A stretch of 64,000 nucleotides of DNA, taken from NCBI GenBank assembly GCA_000818945.1, contig KN805372.1, positions 35,214 through 99,213 on the forward strand. Reading direction: 5' to 3'. The notes under the pieces are model-generated. The model did no database searches and was not told the origin of the DNA. It saw only the letters and a program-made list of their open reading frames with translations. Each line of letters opens with the position of its first letter. The first letter of the stretch is position 1. The position numbers and the translations under genes were made by a program. Shown here piece by piece: positions 7,970-17,318 of this stretch. Source of the stretch: Schizochytrium sp. CCTCC M209059. Taxonomy: Eukaryota > Sar > Bigyra > Thraustochytrida > Thraustochytriidae.

Positions 7970-10705
7970 TTACTGGATGCAATCCATGACAAGCTCTGGG
8001 ACAGCCGGGTCGTCAGAGCGCACGGCAATCTTGAGGTTGATGGATCCACCGCTCGGCGAGATGGAGAACGCAGTTCGGGCAAGCACCTTGGCACCGCCGA
8101 TAAAGGTTCCAGAGAGCAGAACGTTGTGCGCATCGGCATTGTGCGGAATCGAATCGGTCCCCTCGCAGGCACGCAGACCAAGAAAGTCAATGACGGCAGT
8201 AATGGCCTCCTTGAGCGTCTTGTACTGAGGCAACTCGAACTTCTCAAGAACCTCGTTGGCCTTGCCCACAGTTTCCCAGGACGACTTGAAGTTGTTGATC
8301 TGAACGCGAGCGATAAAGTCCGTCGTTCCGAGTTCGAGGTCCTCAACAGGGTAATCCTCCTCGACGCCCTCATCATCAGGGTCAAAGGCTTCGCCCGTCT
8401 TCGGGTCGCACTCGAGGACCTTGAACTGAAGTTCGACAGAAAAGGTGGCCTGGTATGAGTCCTCTGGCCGCTGCATAAGCACATACACGGGCGCTGGAAC
8501 ATTGTATTTCAGCGTGTCGATCGATTTGGTCATGATAGGCGCCCAGGCGTCGTTTTCGGCATCTTCCATGACTACAGAGACATCCTTGAGAAGCTGATCG
8601 TCGATCGTGTTTGTGACGTTGAACTGAAAGATAACATGCTCGGCAAAGATATGCTTGACGCACGTAATCAGGTACTCTGTCTCGCTCTCCGTGAGCTGTT
8701 CTGGCCGCGAGGATTTGAAGAGTGCACCGAGGTTGGCGAACTCGGGCATATTGAGGAGCTCCTCGGCGTAGTTCTCCTCGCGCGTGGGGACGGGAGTTGG
8801 TTCCGAGACACCACCAAGATCGCCAGCGCCGCTGTCTGCGCCACCAGCGTCAAAGCCAGAAGCGTCACCGCCATCTTCGGCCCGGGCAGGAAGAGCATCT
8901 TCGACCACAGGAAGGGTGTCGAAACTGAGCGGACCGGGTGCGGGACGCTTTTGGTAAATCTCGAGCGAGCGCATCAGGGCGTTCTCGCTCATGGGAAGTG
9001 GGTCGACAAGGACCGTCTTGGAAGTGGGCTCGCCATCGCGGACCTTTTTCAGGATGGAAAGGCTGACAGTGGCGCGGTCGCGGACTTCGTCATCGTCATC
9101 CTGCAGACTGCTCTCAAGAAGAATGATGATGCTCTCCGTCAGGTCCTCGACCTGGCTGCCGAACTTGCCAAGAGCCGTCACTGCTGCGGCCCGGACGTGA
9201 GCGTTCTCAAGAATGACGCGGTTGTAAATGAAGCGAATGAACTTTGCCGGGTGGGTTGTCGTGGGCCCCATCTCTCCGAGCACGTGCAGAATCTGGGCAC
9301 TGAGAGAATTGAACTCGCAGTCCTCGATAAACTCACAAAGGTGGAAGAGGGCCGCTTCCTTGGACTGAGGAATCTTTTCAATCAGGTGCAGAATGGAGTC
9401 GACAATGACCTTTTTGAAGTCAAAGCCGCCCTCCTCGCGCAGAATGTTGCTCAGAAAGTTGAGCATGACGCGCTGCTTGTTCGGATATTTGAGGCAGAGT
9501 GCACGGACCGCACGGACAACCACGATTTTGAACTCGTCACCAATGTCAGACATGAAGCCAGCGATCTGTTTCATGAGCTTGTCAATGCCGCCCTCGGAGC
9601 CCGTCTTGAGCAGAGTAGTGATGGCCAAGGTGGCGATGCTCTTGTTGGCGTCGCCAATGAGGCCCTCCATATCCTCGTTGCAGCGAGTCACCGCATTGGG
9701 ATGCTTCATGGCGACCTCGTTGAGGGTGCGGACCGCCGCGAATCGAAGCGATGGCTTGGGCGAGCTCAGAAAGAGCTGAAGTACGGTGATGGCCGGCATG
9801 ATATCCTGCGGCGCGGCCTCGGGCAGGCGGCACATGGCACGCGCAGCCTCGTAAATGACCATCTCGTGTCTGTGATGCAGACAGTTTTCCAAAAACTCGT
9901 AGGCAGCTCGCGAGTTAGTTGCGCTCATATCCTCGTGCAAGAGCTTTGACGTGTAGCGCACGAGGAGGCACATGGCCAGCGGCGAGTTCAAAGATCCCTT
10001 GGAGTACTGCTGGACGATGCGCCCGATCGCTAGCCGGTCGTGCGACTTGCTGGCGTACAGCAGGGCCAGCGCGTGGTACTGCACCATCTCGGCGCGCGAG
10101 TTAACGCTTTCCTGGACTTCGTTCACCCACCGCCGGACAACTTCGCGTTTGTCGCTGTCCACCGCCATTTGATTTCCGCAAATCAGGGCCGACGCCGAGA
10201 CGAGCGGGTTGCGGTCCACGAGAGCCTGCTTGATGTAGCGTTCGATCTGGCCAAGGATAGAGGCGTCAATGATCTTACACAGCACGCGGATCGCATTGGC
10301 GCGGTACAGGTCGACGTCGCTGTTCATGTCCTTGGTCAGACTCTGGATCACGATAATCACATTTTCCGGATCCGTGGACTCGGCGACTTCCTTGATGAAA
10401 AGGTAAGTCATGCGGCGCAGGGCGGTGTTTTGGCTCTGGAAAAGCTTCGTCACTGCGAAAAACACCGTCTCTGCATCGCGGCCTTCAAAGGTTTCGCCTT
10501 GCGACAGCAGAAAGAGCAGCTTGGTGATGAGCAGGCAGCATTTCGACGGCGAGAGCTTGACCACCTGCGGGTCGTTAAAGGCCGCCCCGGCCTCTTGAAG
10601 GACCTGCGACTTTTCCACGCCCACAAAGGGCGAGGGAATGGCGTCCTCGTCTTCCGCCTTGACCTTGTCCTTGTCCTTGCCCCCAAAGCTGTTCACCTCA
10701 CTCAT
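7970..10705 (-). CDS. COPG: Coatomer subunit gamma (COPI)
   Basis: This 911-aa protein is the gamma subunit of the COPI coat, which forms retrograde Golgi-to-ER vesicles. The N-terminal two-thirds is an adaptin-like alpha-solenoid, with characteristic stretches such as TYLFIKEVAES and YRANAIRVLCKI. An acidic linker around 590-650 follows. The C-terminal third is the gamma appendage (platform) domain, containing FQFNVTNTI and, near the end, GGAKVLARTAFS. Length is close to that of animal and yeast orthologues (about 870-935 aa). The ATG at 10705 begins the family-like N-terminus, and a GAAC/GAAG tetramer run lies just upstream. It shares an 867-nt divergent spacer with the DHX37 gene. No intron is evident. 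Confidence 0.95.
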   Translation of the reverse strand: MSEVNSFGGKDKDKVKAEDEDAIPSPFVGVEKSQVLQEAGAAFNDPQVVKLSPSKCCLLITKLLFLLSQGETFEGRDAETVFFAVTKLFQSQNTALRRMTYLFIKEVAESTDPENVIIVIQSLTKDMNSDVDLYRANAIRVLCKIIDASILGQIERYIKQALVDRNPLVSASALICGNQMAVDSDKREVVRRWVNEVQESVNSRAEMVQYHALALLYASKSHDRLAIGRIVQQYSKGSLNSPLAMCLLVRYTSKLLHEDMSATNSRAAYEFLENCLHHRHEMVIYEAARAMCRLPEAAPQDIMPAITVLQLFLSSPKPSLRFAAVRTLNEVAMKHPNAVTRCNEDMEGLIGDANKSIATLAITTLLKTGSEGGIDKLMKQIAGFMSDIGDEFKIVVVRAVRALCLKYPNKQRVMLNFLSNILREEGGFDFKKVIVDSILHLIEKIPQSKEAALFHLCEFIEDCEFNSLSAQILHVLGEMGPTTTHPAKFIRFIYNRVILENAHVRAAAVTALGKFGSQVEDLTESIIILLESSLQDDDDEVRDRATVSLSILKKVRDGEPTSKTVLVDPLPMSENALMRSLEIYQKRPAPGPLSFDTLPVVEDALPARAEDGGDASGFDAGGADSGAGDLGGVSEPTPVPTREENYAEELLNMPEFANLGALFKSSRPEQLTESETEYLITCVKHIFAEHVIFQFNVTNTIDDQLLKDVSVVMEDAENDAWAPIMTKSIDTLKYNVPAPVYVLMQRPEDSYQATFSVELQFKVLECDPKTGEAFDPDDEGVEEDYPVEDLELGTTDFIARVQINNFKSSWETVGKANEVLEKFELPQYKTLKEAITAVIDFLGLRACEGTDSIPHNADAHNVLLSGTFIGGAKVLARTAFSISPSGGSINLKIAVRSDDPAVPELVMDCIQ

Positions 10706-11572
10706 GGTGGCTCAACTTGCAACGAACGAACGAACGAAGGAAGGAAGAGGAGACGACAACGGAGACAACGAGCGCTCCTGGCGCCCGGCGGAGCAGCTAG
10801 CCGAGGAGCTAGCTGTCTATCTGGATGGCGCCGCGAGCCCCGCCATCCTCGTAAAAGTTGTATAGTAGCCGAAGCCGCTCAGGTTGACGTGGCACCGCCC
10901 TGGTCAATGAGGCAAGGCTTTCGGCTCCTTCCGCGGGGCAGCAGCCTGAGTGCGCGCGCGGGACGGCGGCGGCGGCGGCGGCGCGCGCGGAGGGCGGCGG
11001 CGACGCGGTCAACGGCGCGAGGAGGACGAAGAGGATTTTTAAATATCCGGCCTATTATGCGTGCCACTACGTTGGGTCTCTTTTAACACGAGCGAGGACA
11101 GGCGCGCAAGCGACTGGTTGTTGCACGCAGAACCGGACGGGAGGCAGTCGCGCGAAGCGAGCTCGCAGGACCTCGACGGACGGCGCTGCGAGACGGGGTA
11201 CGGACCAGGACCCCGTCCGTCTTTCTCTGCTCGGGCCGAGTCTCGAGCGGGAAGAGGATAAAGTCGGACTTCTTGCGAGGGTCTTGAGAGCGAGGTCAGC
11301 CAGCGCCAGCCAGCCCGAGGAGGACCGCGTCGCGAGCTCGCGAACTCCCAAGGCTTCCTGTGCATTGGAAAAGAGAAGAAGAGGGGAGGGGGGAAAGAGC
11401 AGAGACAGAAGCTCGACATTGCGGGTTTCGTCTTCAGCTTTTCGGAAAGAAACATAAACGATTCGATTTGCAAAAGGAACTGCAAAAAGCCAGAACGCTG
11501 TCTTAGAGTAAAAACCTGCGGCGACCGACCCCACTCTCTCTTGGAGGTGGAATATCGCAGAGAGCAACGAAA
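10706..11572. other. Divergent promoter region COPG/DHX37
   Basis: The spacer contains a GAAC/GAAG tetramer run (about 10725-10748), a GGCGGC-rich stretch near 10962-10985 and an AT-rich patch TTTTTAAATATCC near 11036-11048 that could be a core promoter element. The open frames through it are short and unlike any known family. Both flanking starts point outward, so it probably drives both genes. Confidence 0.5.
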
Positions 11573-14500
11573 ATGGCCGACAACAACGACGGCATGCTTT
11601 CTGCCGAGCTTCTCGCAGAGCTTGGCGAAAACATCGAGTCTGGCGGCGCTCTTTTGACAGAACGAAAGCGCCTCACCGAAGCCGAAAAGCGTGAACGCAA
11701 GCTCAAGCCCAAGTTCACCCCGGATACCCTTCCTGCCAAGCGCCCTGATAATGCAGTCCCTTCTTTCAAGCGACGCACACGGGGCGCCGAGGAATATCAT
11801 GAAGTGCAAAAGGTGACCAAGCGTAAACGCAAGCAGCTCGCCAAAATTGAAGAGGATAAACGCAAGAAGGAGAGAAGAAAGGAACTCCTCGCCGCCCTTG
11901 CCGCGAACCAGCTCACGCCTCAAGAGCAAGGTCTGCTCGTCTCCAGCTCAACCATGGGGGCGAAAGAGACGCACCGCGATCGTCTGCGCATGGACCTGCG
12001 TCTTGAACGGAGTGGTATTCAGGACGCTGTAGGTGCGGATCTTCCCACGACAGCGGTCAGTAAGACAAGGCGAAAGAAACGTGCGCGGGCCAAACGTGCC
12101 AAAACTGTAGTAGACGACAATGACACCTTCGAGGACAACGGCGCGCGCCTCAGGGTCGTGGCCAAGGACGATTCCAGCAGCAGTGAGGACGAGAGCGAGC
12201 AGAGCGAGACGGAAGAAAAGCAAAAGGGCGTCGAGAGCAAAAGTGACAAAGACCATACAGAGAGCCCAGGCGACGTCAAGGTCTCCGCCTCTGAAAGCGA
12301 ATCCCAAAACGACGCAAAATCTAGCGGCGACCAGGTTCTTCAGCCTAAAAAGGAAACGCAGACGGCCAAGTCTTTGTCATCAGCGACGGCCGAGGCGGAC
12401 TCCGAGGGCAAGGAAAACTTTGTTGTGCGCGTCAATCGATCCCCTGATACGAGCACAAGTCGTGCGAAGCTTCCAGTGAGCATGATGGAGCAGGAGATCA
12501 TGGAAGCAATTAATCGCAATGCCGTCACGGTGTTGTGCGGTGAGACAGGTTCGGGTAAAACGACCCAAGTTCCTCAATTTCTCTTTGAGGCCGGCTTTGG
12601 TTGCCCGAGCGCTCCAAGCGCGGAACTTCATGGTCTCATTGCCGTCACGCAGCCTCGACGCGTGGCGACAGTAAGCATGGCGGAACGCGTGTCTTCTGAG
12701 CTGGGAGACCATGCCAAGTTTGTGGGATACCAGATCCGTCATGACTCGCGCACCGTAAATGCCAAGACGCGTCTCAAGTTTATGACAGACGGTGTGCTCT
12801 TACGCGAAGCTCGGGAAGATTTACTTTTGCGGAAATACTCGGTCATTGTTTTGGACGAGGCGCACGAGCGCAACCTGAACACGGATATCCTTCTCGGTCT
12901 TTTGTCACGCATCATTCCACTGCGCCAGGAAATCTACAAGGACAAGTCTTTGCCCAATGTATACCCTCTGCGTGTCGTGATCATGTCTGCCACTTTGCGC
13001 GTAGACGACTTTGCTCGGAACCCACGACTCTTCACAACAATTTCACCGCCGGTCATCAAGGTCGAGGCACGCCAGTACCCTGTCACGACCCATTTCAGTC
13101 GGCGCACGGAGACGCGCAATTATCTTGCCGCGGCCTTTAAAAAGACGTGCGCAGTGCACCGTCGTCTGCCTGCAGGCGCCGTTCTCGTCTTTCTCACGGG
13201 CCAGCGCGAGATTGACTGGATGGTGAAGCAACTTCGGGACAAGTTCAACAAGGGCAAAGCGATTGTTCCTCTTGCAGAGCAAGCTCCCGTTGAAGCAAAG
13301 TCCGTCGACGCAAGCAAACCCGATTCCGAAACCAAGAGCAGCGATGGAACCGCGGCGGCTGCGACCGAGGAGAATGAGGAAGACGACATCGACTACAGTG
13401 ACATTGATAGCGACGATGACGACGACGACGACGCGGAGAACGCTGCTTTGAGTAGTAGTGATGAGGCTGACACAGAGGCAAAGAAGGGTGAGGCCCCGCC
13501 CAAGGTTGTCAGCACGTCTGCAACAGCTCGCATTAAGGCCGCCGCGTCTCGGATAAATGCCACGCAAGAGGCAACGCACCCACCCGTGCATGTATTGCCC
13601 CTGTACTCGCGACTGCCTACGGCGCAACAAATGCAGGTCTTTCAAGATGTACCTGCCGGCCACCGTCTCATTGTTGTGGCTACCAATGTCGCAGAGACCT
13701 CCGTGACGATTCCGGGCATTCGCTACGTGGTTGACTGCGGACGCGAAAAGCGCAAGGTGCACGATCAGTACAGCGGAACTTCTCGCTTCGAGATTGGCTG
13801 GATCTCGCAGGCGTCTGCAAACCAGCGTATGGGCCGCGGCGGCCGCACTGGCCCCGGCCATTGCTATCGGTTATACTCCTCTGCAGTGTTTAACGACCAA
13901 TTCGAGGCCTTTGGCAGGCCCGAGGTCGAACGTCTCCCCATCGAGGATGTCATTCTGTACATGAAGACGCTGGGCATTGAAGATGTCGAGTCCTTTCCGT
14001 TCCCCTCTGCCCCGGACACTCTTGCAATTCAGTCGGCAGAATCCCGGCTCGCGCAGCTCGGTGCGCTGATCAAAAAGGCAATTAAGCGCGGCGAAATTGC
14101 TCGCCTAGGAAGCGCAAAGGCGCGTACCGCGATCACGCCTCTTGGTCGACGAATGACTCACTTTCCGGTGCGAGCTCGTCTTGCGAAAATGCTCGCCGTG
14201 GCAGCCTGCGACACCGAGCAGCCCTTGCGGCGTCTGGGTTACGTCTTGTGCGTCGCCGCCGCGCTGAGTTTGCAGGAGCCCTTTATGCACCACCAAATCA
14301 TTGACGAGGGCAAGTCGTCTGCCGCGCTGGGTAAAACCGAGGACGACAACGATGAAGATGCGGATAAGACGACCGAGCGCAAGGATAGCGCAGCACAGTC
14401 TGCAGAGGACGAGCGCAAACGGGAGCTTCGCGAACAGGCGAAAAAGGTCAAGGCCAAGTGGTTCAATGCCACGAGCGACGTCGTCGGTCTCCTTATCGCG

Positions 14501-15670
14501 CACGGCGCTTATGCGCACACTGCAACAATGCAAAGCGGCCGAAAGACGGACAAGTTTTGCAAGGAACACTTTTTGCATGCCAAGACGATGCGAGAGCAAA
14601 TGCAGCTGCGTCAGCAGCTCGCCAATATTGTTGCCAAGATGCGGGTGGCCGCTCTTGCTGACAGGGAACCTTCTTCTGATGATGAAGACTCGGCAGACGA
14701 GACTGATTCGGACGAGGAGGGCGGCAGCGCCCGCATGGACTTCGCGCAGACACGCGTCATGTCGGCCGACTTGCGCGGTCCCCTTGCGCCACCCAAGCGC
14801 GCGGATATTGTGTACCTGCGACAAATTGTGACGGCGGGGTATCTAGATCAGGTGGCGCGAAAAATGACGCGCGACGAAGCGCGCAGCGTTGCGGATGCCT
14901 ATGGTTTTCGGCTCAAGAAGAAGCGTTGGCCGTACGTCTCGTGTAGCATGAGCGTCGATGTACCTCTCTTCATTGGGGCGCAGAGCAACCTCATGGATGC
15001 TGATGGCCCGCTTCCTGAGTTCGTCGTGTATGGGCATGTCGATGCTGTGGAACAGACGCAGCGCAACGCAATGCCTGATGCCGAGATGGAGGACGAGGAT
15101 GCGGACGGCCCAGACCGGGCTCCGCGCGAGTCTCTGCATTACATGCGACAGGTTACCGAGGTCGACCCTTCGTGGCTGTTCTCCCTTTCGCAGGGCACCG
15201 AGCAGTGCTCGCTCTCGAGCGTCCTTGAGCACCCTCCGCCCTCGTACGAGCAAGGTCGGGACACCCTTGTGGCCTGTGTTCACCCGTTGTTTGGTCCGCG
15301 ACGCTGGAAGCTTCCGGTGCAGTGGGTGACCTTTCCTTCCTCCACGGCCGAGGAGATGCGCGATCGCGCGCGATGGTTTGGCCGAGCTCTTCTTGAAGGG
15401 AAGGTGTTGCCTGTTTTCGGTGACCTCAAGGATTGGCTCGTTGTCCCATCGGCATACATGACGCGAAAGGTTCATGACGTCAGGGTGCAAGCCTTGCAGC
15501 GAGCCTTGGAGCGTGGGCCGCGGAGAGGCGAGGCTATTGTCTCCCGTAAGGCTCTCTTTCGTGCATGGGATGTCAAGCCCGAATTCCTTTACACAGAACT
15601 TGTGCAATGGATCGTCAAGGAGAAGCGCAAGGAGTTCCGCGCGATGTGGCCCCAAATTATTGAAAGCTAG
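11573..15670 (+). CDS. DHX37: DEAH-box RNA helicase DHX37/Dhr1 (Ecm16)
   Basis: This 1,365-aa protein is a DEAH ATPase of the DHX37/Dhr1 type. In yeast and animals that enzyme releases U3 snoRNA from the nascent small ribosomal subunit in the nucleolus. Visible motifs are GETGSGKT (323-330), DEAH (428-431), SAT (472-474) and QRMGRGGR (751-758). Winged-helix, ratchet and OB-fold regions follow. The long Lys-rich, acidic N-terminal extension and the closing segment with LFRAWDVKPEFLY fit DHX37 better than spliceosomal DEAH proteins. Acidic low-complexity insertions (about 595-640, and around 1035-1060) make it longer than human DHX37 (about 1,157 aa). A single uninterrupted frame starts at the first ATG. 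Confidence 0.9.
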   Translation: MADNNDGMLSAELLAELGENIESGGALLTERKRLTEAEKRERKLKPKFTPDTLPAKRPDNAVPSFKRRTRGAEEYHEVQKVTKRKRKQLAKIEEDKRKKERRKELLAALAANQLTPQEQGLLVSSSTMGAKETHRDRLRMDLRLERSGIQDAVGADLPTTAVSKTRRKKRARAKRAKTVVDDNDTFEDNGARLRVVAKDDSSSSEDESEQSETEEKQKGVESKSDKDHTESPGDVKVSASESESQNDAKSSGDQVLQPKKETQTAKSLSSATAEADSEGKENFVVRVNRSPDTSTSRAKLPVSMMEQEIMEAINRNAVTVLCGETGSGKTTQVPQFLFEAGFGCPSAPSAELHGLIAVTQPRRVATVSMAERVSSELGDHAKFVGYQIRHDSRTVNAKTRLKFMTDGVLLREAREDLLLRKYSVIVLDEAHERNLNTDILLGLLSRIIPLRQEIYKDKSLPNVYPLRVVIMSATLRVDDFARNPRLFTTISPPVIKVEARQYPVTTHFSRRTETRNYLAAAFKKTCAVHRRLPAGAVLVFLTGQREIDWMVKQLRDKFNKGKAIVPLAEQAPVEAKSVDASKPDSETKSSDGTAAAATEENEEDDIDYSDIDSDDDDDDDAENAALSSSDEADTEAKKGEAPPKVVSTSATARIKAAASRINATQEATHPPVHVLPLYSRLPTAQQMQVFQDVPAGHRLIVVATNVAETSVTIPGIRYVVDCGREKRKVHDQYSGTSRFEIGWISQASANQRMGRGGRTGPGHCYRLYSSAVFNDQFEAFGRPEVERLPIEDVILYMKTLGIEDVESFPFPSAPDTLAIQSAESRLAQLGALIKKAIKRGEIARLGSAKARTAITPLGRRMTHFPVRARLAKMLAVAACDTEQPLRRLGYVLCVAAALSLQEPFMHHQIIDEGKSSAALGKTEDDNDEDADKTTERKDSAAQSAEDERKRELREQAKKVKAKWFNATSDVVGLLIAHGAYAHTATMQSGRKTDKFCKEHFLHAKTMREQMQLRQQLANIVAKMRVAALADREPSSDDEDSADETDSDEEGGSARMDFAQTRVMSADLRGPLAPPKRADIVYLRQIVTAGYLDQVARKMTRDEARSVADAYGFRLKKKRWPYVSCSMSVDVPLFIGAQSNLMDADGPLPEFVVYGHVDAVEQTQRNAMPDAEMEDEDADGPDRAPRESLHYMRQVTEVDPSWLFSLSQGTEQCSLSSVLEHPPPSYEQGRDTLVACVHPLFGPRRWKLPVQWVTFPSSTAEEMRDRARWFGRALLEGKVLPVFGDLKDWLVVPSAYMTRKVHDVRVQALQRALERGPRRGEAIVSRKALFRAWDVKPEFLYTELVQWIVKEKRKEFRAMWPQIIES

Positions 15671-15928
15671 TAGTACGTGGAAAGAAAGAAAAGTAAAAAG
15701 CATAACACAAAAGCAAGGCGGCGTTCGCACAGTAAGCAAGGGTTGTCTCTGTCATCGATGCACGGTGAATGCGCCAACATGCAAAGCAAGATCGAAGGGA
15801 AGAAAAAAAAAAAAGTAGAAGCACACCATGGTGGTATAGCAAAAGCAGAAATCACTTGACGGGAAAAAGGAAAAACGATCTCAGTCTCAAGCACGTAAAG
15901 TCTAGAGAGCGAGTTCGTCAGCGCACCT

Positions 15929-16390
15929 TTACTGCATGCGCTTCTTGGCAAAGTCTACAGTCAGGCCGTCCATGTGCGGCCTAAAGGTGATAGGCACCGA
16001 GTCGGGCCAGACGGGCGTGTTGGTGCCGGTGTACGCTTCCTTGGGGATCTCGTCCTCGAGGGCGTAGACAATCTCTGGGGGAGGGGGCGGGTTGCGCATG
16101 AACTTGGTGCCACCCGGCATGTAAATGTACGAGTATGGGTCCGGGTGGAGCTTCTCCCAGTACTCGGCCTCGCCGGCGTCGACGGCGCCCTTGCCGGCCT
16201 CAAGAGACTTGACGGCGTCGAAGCGCGCGCGCAGCTTGTCGGACTCCTCATAGAAGACCTCGCGGTCGATGCACCACGAGAGGAGCATGCGCAGCGAGTT
16301 GCGGTACAGGCGGGTCACCCTCTGCTTGTGCGTGAGCGCGCCCTCGTGGTAGCTCACCTGCGCCACGGCGCCGCGAAAGGCCGCGTTCAT
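15929..16390 (-). CDS. NDUFB9: Complex I LYR subunit NDUFB9 (B22)
   Basis: This 153-aa protein matches the NDUFB9/B22 accessory subunit of mitochondrial NADH:ubiquinone oxidoreductase. It has the LYR-family signature (TRLYRNSLRML) near residue 30. The segment around YMPGGTKFMRNPPPPPE is typical of the B22 C-terminal half. LYR subunits bind acyl-carrier protein and the complex I membrane arm. The ATG at 16390 gives the family-like N-terminus MNAAFRG; upstream frame extension is Arg-rich and looks like leader DNA. Human NDUFB9 is 179 aa, so length is reasonable. Confidence 0.88.
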   Translation of the reverse strand: MNAAFRGAVAQVSYHEGALTHKQRVTRLYRNSLRMLLSWCIDREVFYEESDKLRARFDAVKSLEAGKGAVDAGEAEYWEKLHPDPYSYIYMPGGTKFMRNPPPPPEIVYALEDEIPKEAYTGTNTPVWPDSVPITFRPHMDGLTVDFAKKRMQ

Positions 16391-17318
16391 CTTCCCTCCT
16401 CTTTCTCTCCTGCGTCGACGCCGACACACGCGCGGGCGCGGCCGCGCGGCTCTCCTGCTGCTGCTGCTGCTCCTGCTCCTCCTCCTCCTCTCCTGCGCGC
16501 GGGCTCTGCTGCGGCGTGCGTGCGCGCGGCTCTCGCGTTTGTTTTTCTCCCTCTCTCTGCGGCGAGCGCGGCCTCTCCTTCGATCAGTCGCCGCGCAGCA
16601 GCAGCGAGTCCGGCGCCCCTTCGCGCCGAAGTCGTCTCGCGAGGAGAGGGAAGAGGCAGCGGGGAATTAATTGACTGGGATCGAATGTGATATGACGGCC
16701 ACCATGACGACGTCAGGACGGCGTGAGGCCACAAGGAAATGCGCGTCTGGGTTAGATTGTATGGAGTAACGAATATTTAGTGGGGTGGAGCGGAAGAGCG
16801 AGCACCCGCGAGGAAGTTGTCGCTACGATGATGGACTCTGTGGCTTTTCGAGGCTGGGATTTGGCTATTCTTTGTGAAACTCACGTTGTTAGACATCGTG
16901 CCGTGTGATTGTATTAGGGCCTAGCTTCAATAATGATTAAACGAAAAAGTAGGAATAATACGAAACGCAAAAACAGAAGGACTGCCTTTCGGTTTATTTA
17001 TGTACTACTTGTGTAGTACCCTGTAGGCCTAGGTCTATCCATACGTATGCATCATTGGAGCTGCGCCATTGCTTGACCGTGCCATCGATTGTAAAATCGA
17101 CGGCATCTTTGACAGGATTCTTTGCGCTTTGATTTGAGTCCGAGTCACGGTATGTACGCTGTACATTGTGGGCCAGTTAGCTCCTCGAGCCTTTTTCGAG
17201 TTTCACAGGCTGGCTTTGGTTGCTTTGGTTGCTTAGGTTGGAGTTTTTGTAAAAGTTGACAAACGTTCAACAGAGCGAAAGCGGCGTCGCACGTGCCGGC
17301 GATGCGCGAGCGCAAAGC
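16391..17318. other. Divergent spacer NDUFB9/TTL-like
   Basis: This 928-nt spacer starts with a CTG/CTC triplet-rich stretch (about 16453-16493), turns AT-rich after 16740, and holds TAGGCCTA at 17024-17031. Near the TTL-like start are three imperfect GGTTGCTT units (17216-17240). No convincing reading frame or RNA gene is visible. The TAGGCCTA copy here is not next to a recognised 3' end, so a small unrecognised gene or RNA ending near 17020 is possible. Confidence 0.4.

Noticed and set aside
8636..9949. 437-codon plus-strand frame opposite COPG
   Set aside because: It is antisense to a well-supported conserved gene and has no family resemblance; GC-rich codon use commonly leaves such shadow frames open.
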